Assembly: GCF_004365355.1 (NCBI RefSeq)
Contig: NZ_SODP01000003.1
Location: 806,001-870,000 of the forward strand
DNA length: 64,000 bases
Direction: 5' to 3'
Origin: Kribbella pratensis
GTDB lineage: Bacteria > Actinomycetota > Actinomycetes > Propionibacteriales > Kribbellaceae
The notes beneath the pieces are model-generated. The model worked only from the letters and a program-made list of their open reading frames with translations. It was not told the DNA's origin and ran no database searches. The stretch's first letter is position 1, and each line of letters starts with the position of its first letter. The translations under genes and the position numbers were made by a program. Positions 56,017-63,832 of the stretch are shown one piece after another.

Positions 56017-56304
56017 TCAGCCGGCGGCGGTGTCGATGTGCCGGGCCAGCACCAGGTCGTCGTCGGTGATGCCACCCGCGTCGTGGGTGGTGACCCGGAA
56101 CGTGATCGTCGTGTAGCGGATGTCGATGTCCGGGTGGTGGTTCATCGACTCGGCCAACTGCGCGACGGTCGCCACCAGCCGGATGCCGTCGAGAAAGGCA
56201 GGCGCCTTGACCTCGCGGACCAGTTCCTTGTCCACGACCTTCCACTGCGGCAGGTGGTCGCGGATCGCCAGATCGATCTGGTCGTCGGTCAGGAGCTCAG
56301 CCAT
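56017..56304 (-). CDS. Pterin-4a-carbinolamine dehydratase
   Basis: The 95-residue product has the PCD signature AESMNHHPDIDIRYTTITF (with the HHPD catalytic site) and LDGIRLVATVAQLAE. It recycles 4a-hydroxytetrahydropterin after aromatic amino-acid hydroxylation, but no such hydroxylase is nearby, and many bacterial copies have other roles. ATG 56304 has TAGAGT 6 bases upstream; that box overlaps the end of the MFS gene. Confidence 0.9.
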   Translation of the reverse strand: MAELLTDDQIDLAIRDHLPQWKVVDKELVREVKAPAFLDGIRLVATVAQLAESMNHHPDIDIRYTTITFRVTTHDAGGITDDDLVLARHIDTAAG

Positions 56305-56310
56305 GCGCTC

Positions 56311-56316
56311 ACTCTA
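56311..56316 (-). promoter_or_regulatory. -10 box of the PCD gene (leaderless)
   Basis: TAGAGT on the minus strand lies 6 bases before ATG 56304, and its first bases lie in the stop codon of the MFS gene. Confidence 0.5.
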
Positions 56317-57741
56317 GCCCTGCCCGACCGCACTGGAACTGCTGGACTCCAGGGCTCGGTCGCGGCGGCACCGCGGCGCAGCCAGGAAGCCGAGCAGCGC
56401 CAGTACGCCGCCGGCGGTGACGATCGAGCCGAAGACCCACGGGCGCGGGTTGTCGGAGTTGAACGCCAGCAGCGTCCCGCTGATGGCCAGTCCGGTCGCG
56501 ATGCTCATCGTCGCGGCCATCTGGCCGGCACTGCTGTTGCGGCCTGAATTGCTGTGGTCGGACAGGTCCAGCGTGAGGACGGACAGGCTGGACGAGCTGA
56601 GGCCCATGCCGATGCCCGCGAGTCCCCAGCCGATCAGACCGATCCAGGTCGTCCCGTCCGTCCAGGCCAGCAACGAGGTGACGAGCAGTCCGATCGCCAT
56701 GAAGGCCAGTCCGGTCCGCAGTACGGTGACTCGCTCGATCCCATGCTCACGACCCTGCAGCCACGAACCGAATGCCCAGCACACTCCGGTGATCGACAAC
56801 GTCACGCCGGCCTTGGATGGGCTGAAGTGGTGCTGCAGCGTCAGCAACAGCGGAAGATACGCGCCGGAGACGGCGAAGGCGGCCCCTCCCAGTGCGCGTA
56901 CTGCGACCACGGCAGGGAACCCGCGCCGCGCGACGAACGTGCCCGCGGGCATCACGCGGACGGCGGCTCGTGCGAGAACGGCGAGCGCTACGACGACCGT
57001 CGTACCGCAAATGATCGGATGGGCTTGCAGGTGGTCACCGGCCAGCGTCATGGAGAAGAGCGCAACGGACGCGGCGAGCGCCCAGGGGAGAGCGGCCCGC
57101 CACGCTTCGAGCTCGGCGACGTCCTCGGCGCTGCGTTCGGGTGCCTCTGCGGTCGCCGACTGGCGCATGGCCGGGCCGAGCAGCAACCAGCTCGGAACGA
57201 GCAGGACGATCGCGCCGAGGAAGACCCACCGCCAACCGAACTGCTCCGTGACCACGCCGGTCAGCACAGGTCCGAGCACGGACGGCAGGATCCACATCGC
57301 GGCGAACAACGAGAACATGCGCGGCCGCAGTACGGCGGGAAGCGCGCGGGCCACGAGCACGACCAGCGACACGTCGAGCAGCCCCTCGGCCAGGCCGCTG
57401 AGCAGCCGGCCGGCGATGACCATCGGCATCGCGGTCGCGGTCCCGACCAGGATCTGGGCGAGCGCGAACGAGATCGCGCCGGCGCGCAGGGTCGGGATCG
57501 GTCCGCGACGGTCGGACCAGAGACCTGCGATCGCGAGCGAGATCAGGTAGCTCGCGTTCGGCGCCGCGTTCGCGAGACCGAAGCTGCCGAGCGCATCGAA
57601 CTCGCGAACCATCGTCGGCAGCGCCGTGCCGACGGCGCGGTTCTCGAACGCGCCGAGCGTGACCAGTCCGATCACGCCGAGCACCAACGGCAGGTGCTGT
57701 CCGGTGAACAGCCTGGGGCGGGACGCAGTGGTGGAGGGCAT
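56314..57741 (-). CDS. MFS transporter (multidrug-type)
   Basis: The 475-residue product has about 12-14 membrane helices with MFS motifs: NASYLISLAIAGLWSDRRGP (motif A, D-R-x-G-R/P), IAGRLLSGLAEGLLDVSLVV and FGWRWVFLGAIVLLVPSWLL. It resembles DHA2-like exporters. ATG 57741 is 29 bases after the kinase-gene stop. Substrate unknown; no local repressor is adjacent. Confidence 0.88.
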   Translation of the reverse strand: MPSTTASRPRLFTGQHLPLVLGVIGLVTLGAFENRAVGTALPTMVREFDALGSFGLANAAPNASYLISLAIAGLWSDRRGPIPTLRAGAISFALAQILVGTATAMPMVIAGRLLSGLAEGLLDVSLVVLVARALPAVLRPRMFSLFAAMWILPSVLGPVLTGVVTEQFGWRWVFLGAIVLLVPSWLLLGPAMRQSATAEAPERSAEDVAELEAWRAALPWALAASVALFSMTLAGDHLQAHPIICGTTVVVALAVLARAAVRVMPAGTFVARRGFPAVVAVRALGGAAFAVSGAYLPLLLTLQHHFSPSKAGVTLSITGVCWAFGSWLQGREHGIERVTVLRTGLAFMAIGLLVTSLLAWTDGTTWIGLIGWGLAGIGMGLSSSSLSVLTLDLSDHSNSGRNSSAGQMAATMSIATGLAISGTLLAFNSDNPRPWVFGSIVTAGGVLALLGFLAAPRCRRDRALESSSSSAVGQG

Positions 57742-57770
57742 GAAGGATATGGTCGAAGTTCAAGTTTGGT

Positions 57771-59342
57771 TTAAGTCAAGTGGCGAGGCAGGCGGAAGAT
57801 CAGCACCAGCACGCGGAGCACGAGGACCGCACAGATCACCAGCAGGTTGTAGCCGATGAGTTGGTAGAGCGTCATCGACGCCGTGACCTGCGGCCCGCCC
57901 GGCGTACCGAGCAGCAGCACCGCCATCAGACCGGCAGTCGCGCCGAGGATCGCCAGCAGGGCCTGGTGGAGCAGGCCGGTGATGTGCCGGCGGTCGCGGT
58001 CGTCGGCGAGGAGCCGGACATTCACGCCCAGCCGTCCGCTCTCCGCGGCGGCCGCGATCCGGTCGATCCGTCGCGGCAGCCGTCGCAACATCGGCAACAA
58101 CGTCGCCAGCTCCTCGGTCGCCGTACGCCGCAATGCGTCCGGCGCAAGCCGGTCCGTGACGTGGGCCGCGGCGAACTGGCGCGACGCGGCAACCAGATCG
58201 AACCCGGGCGAGATGCGCGAGATCGTCCCCTCGATCGTCGCCAGCGCCCGGAACACGGCGGCGACCTCAGGCGGTACGCCGAGATCGTGCGACGTGATGA
58301 TCCTGAACAGGTCGTTGAACATGGCCGGCCCGAGCGTGACCCCGGCCGCGAGGTGCCGAGTCATGAACTGGCCGACGGCACGCTCGAGTGCGCGCTCGTC
58401 GATGACGTCGGGCCGGTAGACGATCTCCAGCAGCGCATCGGTCGCGGAGACCGGGTCGCCGTGGTCGATCGCCAGCAGGAAGCGCTGCAAGGCATCGCGC
58501 GTGGCAGGGTCGAGACGGCCGACCGAGCCGAGATCGAGCATGCCGATCCGGCCGTCGGTGAGCAGCAGGAAGTTGCCGGGGTGCGGGTCGGCGTGGAAGA
58601 CACCGTCGATCGCCACCTGCCCGAGCAGGCAGTCGAAGAGCGCGCGGCCGAGACGGACCGGATCGAGACCACGATCCGCGATCGCCTGCCGGGCGTTGCC
58701 GAGACCGATACCGTCCAGCCGCTCCATCGTGAGGACGCGCCGGGTCGACCGGTCGGGGTACAACTGCGGTACGACGAGGTCGTTGCTAGATGCAACGGAA
58801 CGACCGGCCGCGACCGTCGTCATGTTGCCGGCCTCGACGGTGAAGTCGAGCTCCTCGCGCATCGCATCGGCGAACCCGTCGGCGAGAGCGCGGACGCCCA
58901 TCGAACGGCCCCAGTCGGTGTTCCGCTCGAGCAGGCGGGCCAGGCGGCGGACGATGTCGAGATCCCGGTCGACGATGCCGGCGATGCCGGGGCGCTGGAC
59001 CTTCACCACCACGCGCGGGCCGTCAGGTAGGCGTGCGGTGTAGACCTGCGCGACCGACGCGGCGGCCAGCGGTTCGCTGTCGAAGTCGGCGTACAACTGG
59101 CGCGGTGGGGCGCCGAGCTCCTCGGTGAGGACCTGCTCGATCTCCGGCCAGGGAGCAGGGGAGACCTGGTCCTGAAGCCGGCTGAGCTCGGTGGCGACCG
59201 CGCTGGGAATGATGTCGCTGCGGGTGGACAGCACCTGGCCGAGCTTCACGAACGTGACGCCGGCCTCGTCGAGCGCCAGCCGCAGCGAACGGGCCAGATC
59301 GGCCTGCCCGGCGGCGTTCCCGGCCGGGGCGCCGGCGGCCAC
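57771..59342 (-). CDS. ABC1/UbiB-family atypical kinase, C-terminal frame of a frameshifted gene
   Basis: The 523-residue frame (GTG 59342) has the full UbiB/AarF core: FVKLGQVLSTRSDIIP (KxGQ), AAASVAQVYTARL (Ala-rich loop), VVVKVQRPGI, FHADPHPGNFLLL and MLDLGSVGRLD, and two C-terminal membrane helices. The first residues (AAGAPAGNAAGQADLARSL) continue, in another frame, the helical segment encoded by 59320-59742. The simplest reading is one gene with a one-base indel in the GC-rich run near 59310-59340. It could be a sequencing error, a pseudogene or a coupled two-part gene. UbiB-type proteins support quinone or lipid biosynthesis. Confidence 0.82.
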   Translation of the reverse strand: MAAGAPAGNAAGQADLARSLRLALDEAGVTFVKLGQVLSTRSDIIPSAVATELSRLQDQVSPAPWPEIEQVLTEELGAPPRQLYADFDSEPLAAASVAQVYTARLPDGPRVVVKVQRPGIAGIVDRDLDIVRRLARLLERNTDWGRSMGVRALADGFADAMREELDFTVEAGNMTTVAAGRSVASSNDLVVPQLYPDRSTRRVLTMERLDGIGLGNARQAIADRGLDPVRLGRALFDCLLGQVAIDGVFHADPHPGNFLLLTDGRIGMLDLGSVGRLDPATRDALQRFLLAIDHGDPVSATDALLEIVYRPDVIDERALERAVGQFMTRHLAAGVTLGPAMFNDLFRIITSHDLGVPPEVAAVFRALATIEGTISRISPGFDLVAASRQFAAAHVTDRLAPDALRRTATEELATLLPMLRRLPRRIDRIAAAAESGRLGVNVRLLADDRDRRHITGLLHQALLAILGATAGLMAVLLLGTPGGPQVTASMTLYQLIGYNLLVICAVLVLRVLVLIFRLPRHLT

Positions 59343-59742
59343 GGAGGTACGGCGCGAGGCCGTGCTTGATCGCGATCCGCAGGATCTGCAGGTAGCGCCG
59401 GGTGCGGGCGATCCGGCCGCTCGGGTCCCGGCGCAGATCGCGGGCGCGAGGCAACGACCCGGTCGGCACCAGCGCTTCTGCCAGGACCAGGAACACCAGC
59501 CCGGCCAGCATCGAGAACAGCGTCGTCAACACCAGGAACGCGATCGCCACCCCGTTCGAGCCGGTGTACGGCGGTTTGCCGACCAGCGCGTTGGCGATCG
59601 GGCTGAACAGGCTCAACGTGATGGCGGCGGCCAGCACCATCCGCACCACCCCGAACCGCACCCCCAGCAACCGCTGTGCGACCGGCACGAAGATCACCAG
59701 GAACACACCCAGGCTGAACAACCCCGCAACCACAACGTCCAT
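59320..59742 (-). CDS. N-terminal part of the ABC1/UbiB gene in a different frame
   Basis: Beginning at ATG 59742 (TATCGT box 7 bases upstream), this frame encodes a multi-helix membrane segment (VVAGLFSLGVFLVIFVPVAQ, MVLAAAITLSLFSPIANALVG, FLVLTTLFSMLAGLVFLVLAE) then a basic ILRIAIKHGLAPYLRGRRRPG, which is the region directly before the kinase core in this family. The frame remains open to 59023 but beyond about 59320 it is out of phase with conserved sequence, so I place the end of real homology there. Confidence 0.7.
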
Positions 59743-59749
59743 GCCGGGA

Positions 59750-59755
59750 ACGATA
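59750..59755 (-). promoter_or_regulatory. -10 box of the ABC1/UbiB gene (leaderless)
   Basis: TATCGT on the minus strand lies 7 bases before ATG 59742. Confidence 0.5.
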
Positions 59756-59813
59756 GGGGCTGGACCAGGGCGCCCGGCTCCCCCGCACGAGTGACCCACC
59801 CCCGACCCACGGC

Positions 59814-59908
59814 GGACGTCTCAGGGGTCAACCCCTGACGTTGCCGGTTATCCCGGGTGTAGGACGCCGGCTAACCGGCAAGGTCAGGGGTTGACCCCTG
59901 AAACGTCC
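59814..59908. repeat. 95-base inverted repeat built from two 18-bp palindromes
   Basis: TCAGGGGTCAACCCCTGA (59821-59838) and TCAGGGGTTGACCCCTGA (59884-59901) are each nearly palindromic and lie 63 bases apart. With flanking sequence they fold as one stem (59814-59858 with 59864-59908), about 40 of 45 positions paired, loop 59859-59863. It lies between the sdh terminator and the kinase promoter. It may be a second terminator, an operator pair or a repeated intergenic element. Confidence 0.65.
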
Positions 59909-59920
59909 AGCGCGAACGGG

Positions 59921-59956
59921 CGAGCCCCTGGCTCCGGGGGAGGGGCCAGGGGCTCG
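59921..59956 (-). terminator. Terminator of the sdh operon
   Basis: CGAGCCCCTGGC (59921-59932) / GCCAGGGGCTCG (59945-59956), a 12-bp perfect stem, 12-base loop, 29 bases after the sdhB stop. Confidence 0.75.
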
Positions 59957-59985
59957 GGTGCTGCGGATGTTGCCCGTACTGCGGG

Positions 59986-60738
59986 TCAGGCCGGGCGGCG
60001 GCGGATCTTGTTGCCGAGCCAGACGATCGGGTCGTACTTGCGGTCGGCGACGCGCTCCTTCATCGGGATCAGCGCGTTGTCGGTGATCTTGATGTGCTCG
60101 GGGCACACCTCGGTGCAGCACTTGGTGATGTTGCAGAAGCCGAGGCCGTGCTGGTCCTGGGCCGCGTGCTGCCGGTCGGCCGCGTCAAGCGGGTGCATGT
60201 CCAGCTCGGCGACCCTCATCAGGAACCGGGGACCGGAGAACGACTCCTTGTTCTCCTCGTGGTCCCGGATCACGTGGCAGGTGTCCTGGCACAGGAAGCA
60301 CTCGATGCACTTGCGGAACTCCTGCGAGCGCTCCACGTCGACCTGCTGCATCCGGTACTCGCCCGGCTTCAGGTCCGCCGGCGGCTTGAAGGCCGGGACT
60401 TCCCGGGCCTTCTGGTAGTTGAACGAGACGTCGGTGACCAGGTCCCGGATCACCGGGAACGTGCGCATCGGCGTGACCGTGACGACCTCGTCCTCGGCGA
60501 ACGTGTTCATCCGGCACATGCACATCAGCTTCGGCATGCCGTTGATCTCGGCGCTGCAGGAGCCGCACTTGCCGGCCTTGCAGTTCCACCGGACCGCCAT
60601 GTCCGGCGTCTGGGTCGCCTGCAGCCGGTGGATGACGTCGAGGACGACCTCGCCCTCGTTCACCTCGACCTCGTAGTCCTTGAGCTCGCCGCCCTCGGAG
60701 TCCCCGCGCCAGACGCGGAATTTGCCCTGGTAACTCAT
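59986..60738 (-). CDS. sdhB: Succinate dehydrogenase/fumarate reductase iron-sulfur subunit
   Basis: The 250-residue product carries three Fe-S sites: the N-terminal [2Fe-2S] motif NCKAGKCGSCSAEINGMPK with a further Cys, then CIECFLCQDTC and CNITKCCTEVCPEHI for the [4Fe-4S] and [3Fe-4S] clusters. It passes electrons from SdhA to the membrane subunit. ATG 60738 overlaps the sdhA stop by four bases. It belongs to the Sdh1 type found in mycobacteria (Rv0247c-Rv0249c). Confidence 0.95.
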   Translation of the reverse strand: MSYQGKFRVWRGDSEGGELKDYEVEVNEGEVVLDVIHRLQATQTPDMAVRWNCKAGKCGSCSAEINGMPKLMCMCRMNTFAEDEVVTVTPMRTFPVIRDLVTDVSFNYQKAREVPAFKPPADLKPGEYRMQQVDVERSQEFRKCIECFLCQDTCHVIRDHEENKESFSGPRFLMRVAELDMHPLDAADRQHAAQDQHGLGFCNITKCCTEVCPEHIKITDNALIPMKERVADRKYDPIVWLGNKIRRRPA

Positions 60739-62612
60739 GCGGTCGGCAGCTCCTCATCCGTCAGGTACTTCTTCAGTTCGTCGATCTCGAACAGCTCGAG
60801 CAGGTCCTCGCGCATCGGGATCTGCTGCTTCTCGGTCACGTTCACATGGCCCTCGGCGTCGAGCTTGCAGACCAGCAGCTTCTTGCGCCACTCCGGCGAC
60901 ATCTCCGGGAAGTCGTCGCGGGTGTGACCGCCGCGCGACTCCTGCCGCAGCAGCGCCGCACCGGCCACGCACTCGGACACGGTCAGCATGTTCCGCAGGT
61001 CGAGCGCCAGGTGCCAGCCCGGGTTGAACTGCCGGTGACCCTCCACCGTCATCTTCGCGATCCGGCCGCGGAACTCGGCCAGCCGGCCGAGCGCGCGCTC
61101 CATCTCTTCTTCCTTGCGGATGATGCCGACCAGGTCGTTCATCGACTGCTGCAGGTCCTGGTGGATCGAGTACGGGTTCTCGCCGCCCTCGAGCTCGAAC
61201 GGCGCCAGCGCCTCGGTCGCGGCCGCGTCCACGTCGGCCTCGTCGACCTTCGGCCGCTCCTGCAGCTGGTCGACGTACGTCGCGGCGCCCATGCCGGCCC
61301 GGCGTCCGAACACGAGCAGGTCGGACAGCGAGTTGCCGCCGAGCCGGTTCGAGCCGTGCATGCCGCCGGCCACCTCACCGGCCGCGAACAGACCGGGAAC
61401 CGTCGACGACGCGGTGTCCGGGTCGACCTCGACGCCGCCCATCACGTAGTGGCAGGTCGGACCGACCTCCATCGGCTCCTTGGTGATGTCGACGTCGGCC
61501 AGCTCCTTGAACTGGTGGTGCATCGACGGCAGCCGCCGGGTGATCTCCTCGGCCGGCAGCCGGGACGACACGTCCAGGAACACGCCGCCGTGCGGCGTAC
61601 CCCGACCGGCCTTGACCTCGGAGTTGATCGCGCGCGCGACCTCGTCCCGCGGCAGCAGCTCCGGTGGGCGCCGGTTGTTGTCGGCGTCCTTGTACCAGCG
61701 GTCGGCCTCTTCCTCGTTGTCCGCGTACTGCGCCCGGAACACGTCCGGCACGTAGTCGAACATGAACCGCTTGCCCTCGGAGTTCTTCAGTACGCCGCCG
61801 TCGCCGCGGACCGACTCCGTGACCAGGATCCCCTTCACCGACGGCGGCCAGACCATGCCGGTCGGGTGGAACTGGATGAACTCCATGTTGATCAGCGTCG
61901 CGCCGGCCCGCATCGCCAGCGCGTGCCCGTCACCGGTGTACTCCCAGGAGTTCGAGGTGACCTTGAAGGACTTGCCGACACCGCCGGTCGCCAGGACGAC
62001 GGCCGGCGCGTCGAACAGGATGAACCGGCCGGACTCACGCCAGTACCCGAAGGCACCGGAGATCGCATCGCCGTCCTTCATCAGCTCGGTGATCGTGCAC
62101 TCGGCGTACACCTTGAGGTTGGCCTCGTAGTCGCCGGTGGCCTCGAAGTCCTCCTGCTGCAGCGAGACGATCTTCTGCTGCAGGGTGCGGATCAGTTCCA
62201 GGCCGGTGCGGTCGCCGACGTGCGCGAGTCGCGGGTAGGTGTGGCCGCCGAAGTTGCGCTGGCTGATCCGGCCGTCCGGCGTGCGGTCGAACAGCGCGCC
62301 GTAGGTCTCCAGCTCCCAGACCCGGTCGGGAGCCTCCTGCGCGTGCAGCTCGGCCATCCGCCAGTTGTTCAGGAACTTCCCGCCGCGCATCGTGTCGCGG
62401 TAGTGGACCTGCCAGTTGTCGTTGGAGTTCGCGTTGCCCATCGCGGCCGCGCAACCGCCCTCGGCCATCACCGTGTGCGCCTTGCCGAACAGCGACTTGC
62501 AGATGATCGCGGTCTTCTTGCCCTGTTCACGGGCCTCGATCGCCGCGCGCAGGCCGGCGCCGCCGGCCCCGATCACGACGACGTCGTAGGAGTGTCGTTC
62601 CAGCTCAGTCAT
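60735..62612 (-). CDS. sdhA: Succinate dehydrogenase/fumarate reductase flavoprotein subunit
   Basis: The 625-residue product has the FAD-binding start VVVIGAGGAGLRAAIEAREQ, the covalent-flavin histidine in GKAHTVMAEGGCAAAMG, substrate-site GGVEVDPDTASSTVPGLFAA and GMHGSNRLGGNSLSDLLVFG. It oxidises succinate to fumarate, feeding menaquinone. The C-terminal region is acidic and ends LTDEELPTA. Coupled to sdhB by a four-base overlap. Confidence 0.96.
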   Translation of the reverse strand: MTELERHSYDVVVIGAGGAGLRAAIEAREQGKKTAIICKSLFGKAHTVMAEGGCAAAMGNANSNDNWQVHYRDTMRGGKFLNNWRMAELHAQEAPDRVWELETYGALFDRTPDGRISQRNFGGHTYPRLAHVGDRTGLELIRTLQQKIVSLQQEDFEATGDYEANLKVYAECTITELMKDGDAISGAFGYWRESGRFILFDAPAVVLATGGVGKSFKVTSNSWEYTGDGHALAMRAGATLINMEFIQFHPTGMVWPPSVKGILVTESVRGDGGVLKNSEGKRFMFDYVPDVFRAQYADNEEEADRWYKDADNNRRPPELLPRDEVARAINSEVKAGRGTPHGGVFLDVSSRLPAEEITRRLPSMHHQFKELADVDITKEPMEVGPTCHYVMGGVEVDPDTASSTVPGLFAAGEVAGGMHGSNRLGGNSLSDLLVFGRRAGMGAATYVDQLQERPKVDEADVDAAATEALAPFELEGGENPYSIHQDLQQSMNDLVGIIRKEEEMERALGRLAEFRGRIAKMTVEGHRQFNPGWHLALDLRNMLTVSECVAGAALLRQESRGGHTRDDFPEMSPEWRKKLLVCKLDAEGHVNVTEKQQIPMREDLLELFEIDELKKYLTDEELPTA

Positions 62613-62627
62613 ATCCAGAAATCCCGG

Positions 62628-63428
62628 TCAGTTGATGATGCGCAGGTCGGAGAACCATCCGGCCGCGAGGGCCATGATGTAGAAGTCGGTCAGGATCACG
62701 GTGAACAGCGACGTCATCGCGAACGTGCCGTGCTTCGGGTTCAGCTTGGACACGAAGGTCCAGTACCGGTACCGCATCGGGTGCTTGGAGAAGTTCTTCA
62801 GGCGTCCGCCGACGATGTGCCGGCAGGCGTGGCAGGACAGCGTGTACAGCCACAGGCAGACCAGGTTGACCCAGATGATCACGGTGCCGAGGCCGATACC
62901 GAAACCGCCGTCCTTGCCGTGGAAGGCCTGGACGCCGTCGTAGACGTTGAGCAGGCCGAAGACCAGCGCGCCGTAGAAGAAGTAGCGGTGCAGGTTCAGC
63001 GCGACCAGCGGGAACTTGGTCTCACCGGTGTAGGTCTTGTGCGGCTCGGGCACCGCGCACGCGGCCGGCGCGAAGAACAGCGACCGGTAGCCCGCCTTGC
63101 GGTAGTAGTAGCAGGTGCCGCGGAAGCCGGCCAGGATCACGAACGTGATCAGGCTGAACGGCAGGAACCGCGGGAAGGCGCCGAACCAGGTGCCGAGATG
63201 GCTGGAGCCTTCGACACAGCTGCTGGTGAGACAGGGCGAGTACAGCGGTGTCAGGTAGTGGAACTCACCGACCCAGTACCACTTGTTCATGAAGATCCGG
63301 ATCGTCGCGTAGACGATGAAGAACACCAGGATCACGCCGATGCGCAACGGCGCGAGCCACCATCGATCCGATCTCGCGGTCTTGAGGCCGATCTGTGCGC
63401 GGCCAGGGCTGTCTACTCCGGTAGCCAT
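62628..63428 (-). CDS. sdhC: Succinate dehydrogenase membrane anchor (cytochrome b subunit, Sdh1 type)
   Basis: The 266-residue product has five to six membrane helices, with conserved histidines in HLGTWFGAFPRFLPFSLITF, ALNLHRYFFYGALVFGLLNV and LWLYTLSCHACRHIVGGR as heme or quinone ligands. The single large anchor and gene order (anchor, flavoprotein, Fe-S) match the Sdh1 complex of mycobacteria and relatives. Starts at 63428, one base overlapping the small upstream gene. Confidence 0.92.
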   Translation of the reverse strand: MATGVDSPGRAQIGLKTARSDRWWLAPLRIGVILVFFIVYATIRIFMNKWYWVGEFHYLTPLYSPCLTSSCVEGSSHLGTWFGAFPRFLPFSLITFVILAGFRGTCYYYRKAGYRSLFFAPAACAVPEPHKTYTGETKFPLVALNLHRYFFYGALVFGLLNVYDGVQAFHGKDGGFGIGLGTVIIWVNLVCLWLYTLSCHACRHIVGGRLKNFSKHPMRYRYWTFVSKLNPKHGTFAMTSLFTVILTDFYIMALAAGWFSDLRIIN

Positions 63429-63730
63429 CAGGGAGCGTGCCTGTCGGGCGCGCCGAAGCCTTCATGCTCCGCGTCTGTCCACATGGACGCGTCATACTCC
63501 ACGTCGGGAATCTCCTCGAGTTCCTCCGGAACGGGTCCGGGCCTGTGCCTGGGGTCGGGCGGGCCGAGCTCTGCGAGATCGTCGTTCAGCCGGGCCACGT
63601 CGGACACCAGGCGGCGAATGCCGAGGGTGTCACCGTACTCCTGGCTCAATTTGCCGACGGCACCGTGTAGCCCCTCGAGCGCGCGAGCGACTGCGGCGGT
63701 AGCATCACGGCCGCTGTTGCCTTCACTCAT
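63428..63730 (-). CDS. Small acidic protein at the head of the sdh operon
   Basis: The 100-residue product (ATAAVARALEGLHGAVGKLS, IRRLVSDVARLNDDLAELG, PEELEEIPDVEYDASMW) is acidic and helical, without membrane segments. In mycobacteria a hypothetical gene of similar size (Rv0250c) also precedes this operon; homology is inferred from position and size, not from alignment. The stop overlaps the sdhC ATG (TGATG), and CTGGAG gives a ribosome site. Function unknown. Confidence 0.75.
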   Translation of the reverse strand: MSEGNSGRDATAAVARALEGLHGAVGKLSQEYGDTLGIRRLVSDVARLNDDLAELGPPDPRHRPGPVPEELEEIPDVEYDASMWTDAEHEGFGAPDRHAP

Positions 63731-63832
63731 GCCGACTCCAGTGATGGTTATGTAGCTGTCAGTATGGGCACACTTTGCCCCCGCGAAGCGCCCAACGGAA
63801 GACCCATCGGTACGGCGTGTTTCCGGTTAGGG

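Noticed and set aside
60846..63755. A 969-codon open frame on the plus strand opposite sdhA and sdhC
   Set aside because: It lies antisense to conserved genes with clear motifs. Long antisense frames arise in high-GC codon-biased DNA, and its Arg/Val/Asp/Ala/Leu-rich composition is typical of a shadow.
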